Position numbers and translations under genes: made by a program
Shown here: positions 8,364-16,158 of the stretch, in pieces
Position numbering within the stretch: position 1 is the first letter of the stretch
How the letters are laid out: each line of letters begins with the position of its first letter
Notes under the pieces: generated by a model
What the model saw: only the letters and a program-made list of their open reading frames with translations
What the model was told of the DNA's origin: nothing
The model's database searches: none
Source: Halothiobacillus sp.
GTDB lineage: Bacteria; Pseudomonadota; Gammaproteobacteria; JAAZVP01
DNA length: 62,549 bases
NCBI GenBank assembly: GCA_018623495.1
Contig: JAAZVP010000007.1
Location: forward strand, 1 to 62,549
Reading direction: 5' to 3'

Positions 8364-9302
8364 TCAACCCCGCGCTCGGGGGATATGCAGGTCCTCCCCG
8401 CCCGCCGGCGAGCAGCGGATCTCCGGGTTCTCCCGCTCGATCAGTTCCATGGCCACGGCCGCGTTGCGCACGCGCTCGCGGATCATGTCGTCGTGGAAGC
8501 TCGGCGGGTTCCAGGGAGCGTAGATCTCGGCCTCGGAGGGCCCCGGCTCGATCTTGAAGTAGCAGGGGGCGGCGATGCGGGCGATCTCCGCGGCCTCGTA
8601 GAACCGCACGAAGCCCCCCATGGAGTTCACCAGGCAGAGATAGACATCCAGGGGAATCCGGATGGCGCTGCGGATGGCGGAGAGCATGGGCAGGGTCAGG
8701 TCGGCGAGGGGGTTGAATGTGTCGGCACCGAGCATCTCGGCGATCCTGGCCCCGGCGGGGTTGGCCTGGCCGGCGAAGACCGAGAGCTTGAAGATCGAGT
8801 CGGGCGGGATCACTTCCCGCTCGCGGAGCTGGTCCATGAGCCACAACGCCCCCTCGTCGGCCACCAGCGCGCCCCGGAAACCCGCCTCGGTACAGCGTTC
8901 GAAGTCACGGATCCAGTGGCGCAGGCGATCCATGCCGCGCAGGCGCATGCCCGAGACCAGCCCCTCCTGGGTGACGATCTGGCGGCCGGTGTCCCAGGCC
9001 CGGCGGGGGCCGAGGGTCATCACCACCTCGATGCGGTTGTCGCGGGCGATGTCGGCGAAATCGTCGAGTTCCTGGTGCGTCAGGTAGGTGGCACCGCCGA
9101 CGGTGGCGATGATCCGGTGGACCGGCACCGACTGGCGCTCGGCCTCGCGCACCAGCGTCTCCAGCGAGGAGGCCCGCTCGACGCCGGAGATCTCGATCCG
9201 GTAGTGGCCGCCGTCGGGGAAACGGCTTTCCGAGCCGGGCAGGGTGTGGTTGTCGGTCGCCGGCAGCCCCAGTTCTTCCAGTGCCTCTTCCAGTCCTTGC
9301 AT
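8364..9302 (-). CDS. Peptidase U32-family-like protein
   Basis: 312 residues without signal peptide or membrane helix. The order of motifs, HYRIEISGVE near the start, VPVHRIIATVGGATYLT, LRGMDRLRHWIRDFERC, LVADEGALWLMD, GADTFNPLADLTLP and PLDVYLCLVNSMGGFVRFYE, matches short TIM-barrel-like proteins usually annotated as U32 family peptidases. Members of this short subgroup have no proven peptidase activity. GGAGG precedes the ATG. It is divergent from a DapA-like aldolase and the two -10 hexamers overlap at 9344-9350, so the pair is probably co-regulated and may act in one catabolic pathway. The family name is from recall; the function is unknown. Confidence 0.55.
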   Translation of the reverse strand: MQGLEEALEELGLPATDNHTLPGSESRFPDGGHYRIEISGVERASSLETLVREAERQSVPVHRIIATVGGATYLTHQELDDFADIARDNRIEVVMTLGPRRAWDTGRQIVTQEGLVSGMRLRGMDRLRHWIRDFERCTEAGFRGALVADEGALWLMDQLREREVIPPDSIFKLSVFAGQANPAGARIAEMLGADTFNPLADLTLPMLSAIRSAIRIPLDVYLCLVNSMGGFVRFYEAAEIARIAAPCYFKIEPGPSEAEIYAPWNPPSFHDDMIRERVRNAAVAMELIERENPEIRCSPAGGEDLHIPRARG

Positions 9303-9343
9303 CGCGTGCCTCCGTCGGTTCCTCGTCTTGGGCGTTCAATCAC

Positions 9344-9350
9344 TATCATA
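9344..9350. promoter_or_regulatory. Overlapping divergent -10 elements (U32-like / DapA-like)
   Basis: TATCAT on the plus strand (9344-9349) and TATGAT on the minus strand (9350-9345) share five bases. Each is about 30-43 bases from the start codon of its gene, leaving room for a normal leader with a ribosome site in both directions. -35 hexamers are weak. Confidence 0.4.
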
Positions 9351-9381
9351 GAAGTTGAATCCCGAACGGGAGGCCGAACCC

Positions 9382-10443
9382 ATGGTCCCCACACCCCAGC
9401 AGATCCTTGCCGACCCCGTGGGCCGATACCCGGCCACCACGGTGGCGGCCTTCGACCCCACCCGCGGCGAACTGCCCCGGCGCGAACTCGACCCCGGGCG
9501 CACCGTCGCCTTTCTCGAACGCCTGGCCGAGGCGCAGGTGCCGGCGGTGCTGATCGCCTCGTCCACCGGCCAGGGCCACCTGCGCACGGTGGATGAACTG
9601 GAGGCCTGGCTGGCCTGTGCCGCCGAGGCGCGGCTGGGGGAGACGGCGCGCATCGCCCTGTTGCGACCCGAGGATGGCGAGGCGGTCAACGCGCGCCTGC
9701 TCGACCGGCTGGCGGACTGGGGTTACCCGGTGGTGTTCTTCCGCCCGGGCACCGACCTTCCGCCGGGGGCGGGCGACGACGCCGTGGTCGCCAATCTCGC
9801 CCCCTGCGTGCAGGCGGCCGCCCGGCGTGGCCTGGCCATCGGCCTCTACACCATTCCCGACGTTTCCGGCACGGCGCTCACCCCGGAGGCGGCGGCCCGG
9901 CTGCTCAAGGGCGTCGGCGGCGACAACATCGCCGCGATCAAGGTCACCGAGGCGGATTTCGACGCCAGCACGGCGCGCTTTCTCGCTCACCCCGACCTCG
10001 AGCACCTGAAGATCGTGCAGGGCTGGGACCCGCACCTGGCCCGGGCCCTGCGCGCCGGTCCCGCGTGTGATGCGGGCGGGCGCCAGCGGGCCGGGATCAC
10101 CTCCGGGCTGATGTCGCTGGCCCTCCACCAGTACCAGCACATCCTCGCGCAGGCCGCCGAAGAGGACTGGGACGAGGTGGAGCGGGCGCAGCGGGCCGCC
10201 AGCGCCATCTTCGCCTCGATGCAGGATTCGCCGGGGAGCTTCGCCGATCTCCAGCGGGCCAAGTACGTCATGGGTCTCGGCCACCCGCTCACCGGCGAGG
10301 TGACCGGCGAGCAGGTGGAGCGCATCTTCGCCGCCCTCGACGGCCTGGAGCGCGAGGCGGATCGTGCCCGCATCGCCCGGGGTCTCGACCTCATGGGCGA
10401 TGGACCCTTCCACGGGCGACTGGCGGCGCTCGCCGGGGAGTGA
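9382..10443 (+). CDS. DapA/NanA-family (class I aldolase) protein
   Basis: 353 residues with the TIM-barrel pattern of dihydrodipicolinate synthase/N-acetylneuraminate lyase enzymes. VLIASSTGQGHLRT near residue 55 replaces the usual GTTGE segment; GLYTIPDVSG near 155 gives the central tyrosine and proline; AAIKVTEADFD holds the Schiff-base lysine (K187). Such enzymes make or break C-C bonds of pyruvate-type 2-oxo acids. It is unlikely to be DapA itself because the threonine-rich loop is altered. ATG 9382 is preferred over an upstream TTG (9355) because GGGAGG lies 8 bases before it. Divergent from the U32-like gene. Confidence 0.7.
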   Translation: MVPTPQQILADPVGRYPATTVAAFDPTRGELPRRELDPGRTVAFLERLAEAQVPAVLIASSTGQGHLRTVDELEAWLACAAEARLGETARIALLRPEDGEAVNARLLDRLADWGYPVVFFRPGTDLPPGAGDDAVVANLAPCVQAAARRGLAIGLYTIPDVSGTALTPEAAARLLKGVGGDNIAAIKVTEADFDASTARFLAHPDLEHLKIVQGWDPHLARALRAGPACDAGGRQRAGITSGLMSLALHQYQHILAQAAEEDWDEVERAQRAASAIFASMQDSPGSFADLQRAKYVMGLGHPLTGEVTGEQVERIFAALDGLEREADRARIARGLDLMGDGPFHGRLAALAGE

Positions 10444-10449
10444 TCGGCA

Positions 10450-11133
10450 TCAGGGCGAGGCGATGCGCAGCATCTCCCGCACGCCCACCTGCGACTCGTA
10501 GTCCACCGTGACCACCTCGCTGGCGAGCCCCCGGCCATCCAGGTGGCGGCGCAGGGGATCGAGGTGGGGCGAGCGTCGCCCGTCCAGGTCGGCCACCGGG
10601 AAGATCCGCACCTCCCGGGCGACCCGCGAGAGCTCCGCCACGGCCCGGAGGTGGAACGACCGGTCGAGGTGCCGGCTGTAGAGAAACAGCAAATGGGAGA
10701 CCAGCGCGACCCCGAAACGGTGATCGGCAAAGGGCAGGTGGGGCAGCCGGGCCGGCAGGTAGCGTCCCGCCAGCCGGCCATCCGGGAAATCGGCGAGAAA
10801 GATCTGCATGGCGCGGTCGCGGGCCGCGACCAGGCTGGCCGGGTCGGGATGGCGATCCCAGCAAAACCGCGTGGCGTTGGCCGCCAGCTGGCGCTCCATC
10901 TCCGGCAACACCTCGGCGATCCGCCGGGCGATGGCCGCCCCCGGGTGACGATAGAGGGGATCGGCGGAGACCACCCGGCCGCCGCGACGGGTGGCCCCGG
11001 CATTGAAGGCGGCCGGACCGCCGCCGCAGTCCAGGATCGCCGATTCCGCGTCGTTGTCGCCCAGGGCGAACATGGCCCGGTATTCGTCGTATGAGCGCCC
11101 GAAGGGCACGATGTCGTCCAGCTCGAATGCCAT
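10450..11133 (-). CDS. SAM-dependent class I methyltransferase
   Basis: 227 residues. ILDCGGGPAAFNAGA (from about residue 33) is motif I of Rossmann-type methyltransferases with the GxGxG-like SAM loop; VVSADPLY ends the next strand in the acidic residue that binds ribose, and LPFADHRFGVALVSHLLFLY is motif IV and beyond. The target is not evident. It converges on the DapA-like gene with a 6-base gap. Upstream, at 11161-11195, there is an intrinsic terminator only 27 bases before the start codon, so expression may depend on read-through or attenuation. Confidence 0.75.
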   Translation of the reverse strand: MAFELDDIVPFGRSYDEYRAMFALGDNDAESAILDCGGGPAAFNAGATRRGGRVVSADPLYRHPGAAIARRIAEVLPEMERQLAANATRFCWDRHPDPASLVAARDRAMQIFLADFPDGRLAGRYLPARLPHLPFADHRFGVALVSHLLFLYSRHLDRSFHLRAVAELSRVAREVRIFPVADLDGRRSPHLDPLRRHLDGRGLASEVVTVDYESQVGVREMLRIASP

Positions 11134-11159
11134 GGGTCGAGACTCCGGGGAAATCGGTG

Positions 11160-11357
11160 CAAAAAAATGCCGCGGGCCCGAAAGGCCCGCGGCATGGCAT
11201 GAAACGATGGACCCCGGTCGGCGGAGTCAGCGCCATCGCAACGTCTGCCGGCACACAGGCCTGCAAGCGCGGCCCGGCCAACAATGCCGGCGAAGACGTG
11301 CGTCGGGACCCGGGACGGTCATCGCGATTGGTTTCCCTTGAAAGCGGTGGGGGACGA
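11160..11357 (-). ncRNA. Candidate structured small RNA or regulatory leader
   Basis: No protein fits this gap, yet the minus strand has a promoter-like pair (TTGCAA at 11392-11387, 17-base spacer, TAGCCT at 11369-11364) and, about 195 bases on, a strong intrinsic terminator. Between them is a long imperfect hairpin: CGATGGACC (11205-11213) pairs with GGTCATCG (11317-11324), then a large internal loop, then 11241-11253 pairs with 11285-11299 (ACGTCT plus GCCGGCA against TGCCGGC plus AGACGT). This rod with a central bubble and a terminator suggests a stable RNA or an attenuator leader of the methyltransferase gene. A 31-codon reading frame inside it is judged spurious. Confidence 0.4.
11161..11195 (-). 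terminator. Intrinsic terminator (minus strand)
   Basis: TGCCGCGGGCC (11168-11178) and GGCCCGCGGCA (11184-11194) form an 11-base-pair stem with a 5-base loop. On the minus strand it is followed by seven T residues (11167-11161). No annotated gene ends just upstream of it, which is the reason for proposing a short transcript from about 11357. Confidence 0.8.
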
Positions 11358-11411
11358 CGGGAAAGGCTAGACTCGGGGCCGATCGATTGCAACGCCGAAA
11401 CCGGAGGACCC

Positions 11412-12023
11412 ATGGACATCCAGGAAGCCATCCGCGCGCGCCGCGCGATCAAGCAATTCGATGCCGACTATGCCATGAGCGAGGCCGAGGAGGCACGGCT
11501 GTTCGAGCTGGTGCGCCTCTCGCCCACCGCCTTCAATATCCAGAACTGGCGTTTCGTGGTCCTGCGCGACCCGGCACTGCGTGCCCGGGCACGGGAGATC
11601 GCCTGGGACCAGTCCCAGGTGACCGACGCCTCGCTGTTCGTGGTCCTCTGCGCGGACCTGGCCGCCTGGGAGAAGGACCCGGCGCGCTACTGGAGCCATG
11701 CCCCGGAGGCGGTGGCCCGGCAAATGGTGGGCGCCATCGACGCCTACTACCGCGACCGGCCCGACGTCCAGCGCGACGAGGCCATGCGCTCCTGCGGCAT
11801 TGCCGCCCAGACCATGATGCTCGCCGCCCAGGCCCTCGGTTACGACTCCTGTCCCATGGACGGTTTCGACTTCCAGGCCATGGGCGAGCTCATCGGCCTG
11901 CCGGAGGACCATGTGATCGGCCTCGCCGTGGCCGTGGGCAAGGGCACCCGGGAACCCTGGCCCCGAGGCGGGCAGCTGTCCGCCGGGGAAGTGATTTTCC
12001 GCGATGGCTTTGCCGGCCCGTGA
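11412..12023 (+). CDS. Nitroreductase family protein
   Basis: 203 residues. MDIQEAIRARRAIKQFD is the FMN-phosphate-binding N terminus of the nitroreductase family, followed by SPTAFNIQNWRFVVLRD (second flavin-contact motif) and, near the end, a VIGLAVAVGKG segment. These are cytoplasmic, usually dimeric FMN enzymes that reduce nitro-aromatics, quinones or other acceptors with NAD(P)H; the physiological substrate is rarely known. ATG 11412 has GGAGG upstream, and a TAGACT -10 at 11368-11373 overlaps the divergent promoter proposed for the small RNA. The DJ-1/PfpI gene follows closely and may be cotranscribed, suggesting a redox-stress pair. Confidence 0.85.
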   Translation: MDIQEAIRARRAIKQFDADYAMSEAEEARLFELVRLSPTAFNIQNWRFVVLRDPALRARAREIAWDQSQVTDASLFVVLCADLAAWEKDPARYWSHAPEAVARQMVGAIDAYYRDRPDVQRDEAMRSCGIAAQTMMLAAQALGYDSCPMDGFDFQAMGELIGLPEDHVIGLAVAVGKGTREPWPRGGQLSAGEVIFRDGFAGP

Positions 12024-12041
12024 CGACCGGGAGGGTTGCCC

Positions 12042-12545
12042 ATGCGCGCGCTGATCATGACGGCCGAGGAATTCGAGGACCTGGAGTTCTTCGTGCCCTA
12101 CTATCGATTGCTTAAGGCCGGTGCCGAGGTGGTGGTGGCCTCCTTGGCGCCGGGGGCGATCCGGGGCAAGCACGGCTACACGGCGCAGGCCAATGCGGGC
12201 GTCGACGAGCGGGTCCACGCGGACTTCGACCTGGTGGTGCTTCCCGGGGGCCGTGCGCCGGCTGCGCTGCGGGAGAAGGCCCCGGTGCAGGCCATCGCCC
12301 GGCATTTCATGGACGCCCGCAAGCCGGTGGCGGCCATCTGCCACGGGCCGCAGATCCTGGTCTCGGCCGGGGTCATGGAGGGGCGGAGCGCCACCTGCTT
12401 TGCCGGGATGGGCGAGGAGCTCGACCAGGCGGGCGCGGATTACCGCGACGAGCCCGTGGTGGTGGACGCCAACCTGGTCACCGCGCGCACGCCGCCGGAT
12501 CTGCCGTTGTTCGTGCGCGCGATGATGGAGCAGGTCCGGGAGTGA
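12042..12545 (+). CDS. DJ-1/PfpI family protein
   Basis: 167 residues with the compact alpha/beta fold of class I glutamine amidotransferase-like proteins. AAICHGPQIL holds the nucleophile-elbow cysteine (C100); the N-terminal LIMTAEEFEDLEF supplies the glutamate that contacts it; DLVVLPGGRAP is the preceding conserved loop. Family members include PfpI/YhbO-type stress proteins proposed to act as deglycases or chaperones. The ATG at 12042 after GGGAGGG gives the usual length; an in-frame TTG at 12036 is less likely. It lies 18 bases after the nitroreductase gene on the same strand. Confidence 0.85.
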   Translation: MRALIMTAEEFEDLEFFVPYYRLLKAGAEVVVASLAPGAIRGKHGYTAQANAGVDERVHADFDLVVLPGGRAPAALREKAPVQAIARHFMDARKPVAAICHGPQILVSAGVMEGRSATCFAGMGEELDQAGADYRDEPVVVDANLVTARTPPDLPLFVRAMMEQVRE

Positions 12546-12641
12546 ACACATCCCGGCGGTACGGGCTACCCCTCGTTCGGGGGGCTGCCTTTCCGGGCGG
12601 GCCGGGTAGGCTTCGCAGACGACAGGCAACGGGAGCGAGTG

Positions 12642-13120
12642 ATGACCGAGCGAATCATGCTGGCCGGCGTGCTCTTGCTGGTGGCCGGACCATGGTGCTG
12701 GATCTCGAGGCCATGGAGGCCATCCCGGGGTCGTGGTGGAAGATGGGCAGCGAGCAGTCCCGTTCGGTGGGCAGCCTGGAGGCGACCGGCGAACGCGAGA
12801 CCGTGGCCGGAATGGTCGGCGAGGTCGATCGCCTGGAACGGACGGATCACGGCGGGAATACCCGCGAGGACGAGGTGGTGCTGACCGAAGCGCCCCGGGC
12901 GAAGGCGCCCACCCGGGCGCTCCAGCGCATGAGTGCGGCCAGCGGGCGGGCCATCGACCCGGTGGGCGAGGCCATGCTTGCCGAGGGCCAGGGTTTGCTG
13001 CGTTTCGTCGACCGGTTCCGGGTGGAGTCCATCGCCGACGAGGTGCCGCCGGCGTCGGTCTTCGAGTTGCCCGCCGAGCCCATGGACATGCAACAACTCA
13101 TGCAGGGGCTCGGTGGTTGA
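12642..13120 (+). CDS. Putative secreted protein with apparent frameshift in the signal peptide
   Basis: From ATG 12642 (with GGGAGCGA upstream) the frame encodes MTERIMLAGVLLLVAGPW, a good signal peptide start, but then becomes arginine- and tryptophan-rich nonsense. A different frame picks up at 12698 with LDLEAMEAIPGSWWKMG and runs to the stop at 13120. One missing base near 12697 would join them into a secreted protein of about 159 residues. The C-terminal PPASVFELPAEPMDMQQLM recalls small periplasmic proteins of the DUF4412 type. The second frame alone could start at ATG 12692 without a signal peptide. The vWA gene follows after 22 bases, so the two probably form one export module. Function unknown. 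Confidence 0.5.
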
Positions 13121-13142
13121 TCGATTGGGGGAGGGAGAGGGA

Positions 13143-15047
13143 ATGCGTCGTCTGCTTGCGGTTTTCTTGCTGTTGTCAGGGGCCGGTACGGTCCAGGCCG
13201 AACAGAATCTGCTGTTCATCATGGACGGCTCGGGGAGCATGTGGGGCCGGGTGGACGATACCCCCAAGATTGCCATCGCCCGCCAGGTGATGGCCGATCT
13301 CGCCGCCGATCTGCCGGCGGATGCCAATGTCGGCCTGATGGCCTACGGCCACCGTCGCAAGGGGGATTGCAGCGATATCGAGGGCCTGGTCGACCTCGGG
13401 CCGCTGGACCGCGAGGTCCTGGCCGGGAAGGTCCGGGGCATCAATCCCAGGGGCAAGACCCCCATCACCGCGGCGGTGGAGCGGGCGGTGGAGCGGCTGC
13501 GGGCGATCGAGTCGCGGGCCAGCGTGGTGCTGGTCTCCGACGGCCTGGAGTCCTGCGGGGGCGACCCCTGCGCGGCCGTGCGCAAGGCGGTGGAAAGCGG
13601 CGTGGATCTGCGGTTGCACGTGGTGGGCTTCGGCCTGGGGGAGACCGACGTCTCCCAGCTCCAGTGCATGGCCGAGGCCGGGGGCGGGCGCTACTTCACG
13701 GCCGGCAGCGCCGACGAGCTGGGTGCGGCGCTGCAGGAGGCGGTGGCCGTCAGCCCCGTTCTCCGGCTGGCCGTGACGCGCAACGGCGAGCCTGCCCGGG
13801 CCCGGGTGTTCGTGCATCCCGCGGGCCGGGACGAGGAGTTGCAGCGCACCTCGGTGGGCCAGGCCGCCGACTCCAATCCCGGTCGCATCGAGCTGCCGGC
13901 CGGCCGCTATGACGTGGTGGTCCGCCCCCGAGGCGTGGGCGGCGACCCCGAGAAGGTGCTGCGCGGCGTGATCGTCCCCGCGCAAGGCGAGGTGGCTCGC
14001 AGCGTGGACTTCTCCGACGGGTCCCTGCGCATCCGCGTGACGGCCAATGGCGAGCCGCTGCAGGCCCGGACCTACGCCTTCCCCGCCGAGGGCGGCCAGG
14101 AAGTCGACCGCGACCGAACCGACGGCGACGGGCTGGCCGAGTACGCCCTGCCGGTGGGGCGCTACCGGGTGCAGGTCCGCCCGGACGGCGTGGCCGCGCC
14201 GGACCGCTGGGTGGAGGACATCGCGATTGCCGCCGGCGAGACCGTTGAACGGGACGTCGACTTCTCCAGCGGCGAGCTGGCGATCCGGATCACCACCAAC
14301 GGCGAGCCCCTCGAGGCACGCACGTATGCCTATCCCTCCGAGGGCGACCAGGAAGTCGACCGGGACCGCACCGACAAGGGCGGGGTGGCCCGCTATGCCC
14401 TGCCGGTGGGCCGCTACCGGGTCAGGATCCGCCCCGACGGTATCGCCGCCCCCGATCGCTGGCTGGAGGGGATCGAGATCGGTGCCGGCGCGACCACCGA
14501 GCGCACGGTGGATCTTGCCAGCGGCAAACTGGAGCTGCGCGTGACCACCAACGGCGAACCGCTGGAGGCCCGCACCTATGCCTTTCCCGCGGACGGTGAG
14601 CGGGAGGCGGACCGGGACTCCACCGATCGCGACGGCGTGGCGCGCTACGCGCTGCCCGTGGGCCGCTACCGGGTGAAGCTGCGGCCCGAGGGCGTGGCCG
14701 CCCCCACCCGCTGGGTGGAGGGCCTCGCGGTGCGGGCCGGCCAGACCACCGTGCATGCCCTCGACATCCCGTCGGGCCGGTTGCGTGTCCTCGCCCGCGT
14801 CGCCGGCAAGCCGGTGGACGTGCGCACCTACGTGAGCCACGCCGGCGACGGCAAGGAGGCCGACCGGGGTTCGACCGGCAGTGACGGCGCGGTCGATTAC
14901 CGCCTGCCGGTGGGCCGTTACGACATCCGCCTGCGCTCGCCCGACCGGGACCGTTTCGACGAGATCCGCCTCGAGGGCGTGGCCGTGGAGGCGGGCGCCA
15001 CCCGCGAGGTCACCGCGGAGTTCACCGCCTCCGCGGCCGGTGGCTGA
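13143..15047 (+). CDS. Secreted von Willebrand factor A protein with five tandem C-terminal repeats
   Basis: 634 residues: signal peptide (cleavage after VQA, residue 19), a vWA domain (about 22-200) with an intact MIDAS metal site (DGSGS at 28-32, the threonine of GKTPIT, and the aspartate of SDGLES), then five repeats of about 84-90 residues. Repeats 2-4 are exactly 252 bases each (starts 14019, 14271, 14523); diverged copies precede (from about 13752) and follow (from 14775). Each reads like a beta-sandwich: RITTNGEPLEARTYAYP, a DRDRTD turn, ALPVGRYRVRIRPDG, and RW.EGI. The start follows GGGAGGGAGAGG. Probably periplasmic or surface-exposed with metal-dependent binding; partners unknown. 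The family is common but uncharacterised. Confidence 0.85.
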   Translation: MRRLLAVFLLLSGAGTVQAEQNLLFIMDGSGSMWGRVDDTPKIAIARQVMADLAADLPADANVGLMAYGHRRKGDCSDIEGLVDLGPLDREVLAGKVRGINPRGKTPITAAVERAVERLRAIESRASVVLVSDGLESCGGDPCAAVRKAVESGVDLRLHVVGFGLGETDVSQLQCMAEAGGGRYFTAGSADELGAALQEAVAVSPVLRLAVTRNGEPARARVFVHPAGRDEELQRTSVGQAADSNPGRIELPAGRYDVVVRPRGVGGDPEKVLRGVIVPAQGEVARSVDFSDGSLRIRVTANGEPLQARTYAFPAEGGQEVDRDRTDGDGLAEYALPVGRYRVQVRPDGVAAPDRWVEDIAIAAGETVERDVDFSSGELAIRITTNGEPLEARTYAYPSEGDQEVDRDRTDKGGVARYALPVGRYRVRIRPDGIAAPDRWLEGIEIGAGATTERTVDLASGKLELRVTTNGEPLEARTYAFPADGEREADRDSTDRDGVARYALPVGRYRVKLRPEGVAAPTRWVEGLAVRAGQTTVHALDIPSGRLRVLARVAGKPVDVRTYVSHAGDGKEADRGSTGSDGAVDYRLPVGRYDIRLRSPDRDRFDEIRLEGVAVEAGATREVTAEFTASAAGG

Positions 15048-15091
15048 TGCCCTCGAGCCGTGGAGAGGGGTTTTCGGGGGGCGGAAATGCG

Positions 15092-15116
15092 CGTGCCCCG
15101 CGAAGAGCGGGGCACG
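15092..15116. terminator. Hairpin between converging genes
   Basis: CGTGCCCCGC (15092-15101) and GCGGGGCACG (15107-15116) form a perfect 10-base-pair stem with a GAAGA loop. It lies 44 bases after the vWA stop and 40 bases after the end of the minus-strand small gene. The minus strand continues into a short T-run (ATTTCC), so termination of that gene is the more likely role. Confidence 0.5.
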
Positions 15117-15156
15117 GGAAAGGACCTTGCTGGCCGTTCAGCGCCGAGCGCGTCGA

Positions 15157-15348
15157 TCAGACGCGCACGCTGATGTTCTGGCCGGTGGAGCCGGACGGCT
15201 CCGAGGTCTGCTGGTTGCCGGGCGTGCTCTGGATCATCTGGTTGACCATCTGACCCTCGGCCTCGCGCTGATCCTTCACCATGCTGCCGATCTTGGTGGC
15301 ATACTGCATCTGGAACTGCGCGGCCCCGGTGGCGCTCGTGGCGTCCAT
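15157..15348 (-). CDS. Small YjfB-like protein (putative motility protein family)
   Basis: 63 residues with AAGGAGT before the ATG. The layout, a short N-terminal helix beginning MDATSATGAAQFQMQYATKI, a glutamine-rich middle, and a C-terminal GQNISVRV, resembles the YjfB-like putative motility protein family, whose members end in a similar GQNIDVRV-type strand. The role of that family is not known. No signal peptide or membrane segment. It stands alone and is convergent with the vWA gene. The family link is tentative. Confidence 0.55.
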   Translation of the reverse strand: MDATSATGAAQFQMQYATKIGSMVKDQREAEGQMVNQMIQSTPGNQQTSEPSGSTGQNISVRV

Positions 15349-15510
15349 GGGAGACTCCTTCGGTCGGATCGTGTTCTACGTTTTCCACACTAGCAACGGC
15401 CATTGCGCGTGTCTACCATGGACAACACCCCGGATTTCTGCCGGTTCCCGGTGATTGGCCGGGTGGTCCCGGTCACGGGCCGATTCCCAGTCCCCGGAAA
15501 GGTCCATTCG

Positions 15511-16158
15511 ATGGTCGTCCGATTGCTCCCGTCTCTTCGTCCCGCGGCCCTGCTGGGCCTGGTGATCCTGCTCGCCGGTTGCGCCACCGGCCATCCACTG
15601 GAAATTGCCGATGCCGACTGGGAACGGATGAGTACCGAGCAGCGCGCCGAGGCCTATCGCAAGCAGGCCGACCTCGATGCCCTGGAGGCCGAGCGCCGGG
15701 CAGAGGAGGCCCGCGCGGCGCGGGAAGCGCAGCGCAGGCATCGCGAACGCCTCGAACAGCGTCGTCTGAACGCGCGTTTCGGCGACATGCTCCAGTGTGT
15801 ACTGGAAGATGCCCGGGTCGACCTCTGGGGCGATTGGGTGGATGCCGAACCCCTGGCCTTCACCCTGGTCCGCGGCGAGACCCGGGCGGTTGCGCTCCGC
15901 GACGAAAAGGGTCGGCGCGAGATCGAGGCCTGGACGGCCTTCGACCGGCAGGGACAGACGGTGTCGGTCTGTCGCCACCGCTACCGGGACGGGCGGCTCG
16001 ATCACTGCCTGCGCATGGTCGGGACCTTCCGCGATTTCAGTGACGGCATGGCGCGTTTCCTCGACGGCGAGGATTTCCTGCGTGGGCGGCTGCGCTGCGC
16101 CTTCGGTCCGGGAACCGACGCGCCGGGATACCCCCCGCCGCGTCATCCACGGCACTGA
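15511..16158 (+). CDS. Orphan outer-membrane-type lipoprotein with coiled coil
   Basis: 215 residues. Residues 8-24 form a lipoprotein signal ending in the lipobox LLAGC; C24 would be lipidated and alanine at +2 favours the outer membrane. Residues about 37-90 are a highly charged helix (E, R, A rich), likely a coiled coil. The C-terminal half contains three cysteines (MLQCVLEDA, SVCRHRY, DHCLRM) and a further one near the end that could form periplasmic disulfides. I do not recognise the family. ATG 15511 is chosen over an upstream frame start at 15403 because it begins the lipoprotein signal and follows GGAAAGG. Confidence 0.7.
   Translation: MVVRLLPSLRPAALLGLVILLAGCATGHPLEIADADWERMSTEQRAEAYRKQADLDALEAERRAEEARAAREAQRRHRERLEQRRLNARFGDMLQCVLEDARVDLWGDWVDAEPLAFTLVRGETRAVALRDEKGRREIEAWTAFDRQGQTVSVCRHRYRDGRLDHCLRMVGTFRDFSDGMARFLDGEDFLRGRLRCAFGPGTDAPGYPPPRHPRH

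Noticed and set aside
11230-11325. 31-codon minus-strand reading frame inside the candidate RNA
   Set aside because: AAGGGAAA lies before its ATG, but the peptide (arginine- and cysteine-rich) has no recognisable pattern and lies in the stem-forming region.
12917-15047. Longer start (12933) for the vWA protein
   Set aside because: It would overlap the secreted-protein gene and bury the signal peptide; ATG 13143 has a strong ribosome site and begins the signal sequence.
15439-15498. Short CCGGT-rich near-repeats before the lipoprotein gene as a regulatory array
   Set aside because: Units are too degenerate and irregularly spaced to separate from ordinary G+C-rich sequence.
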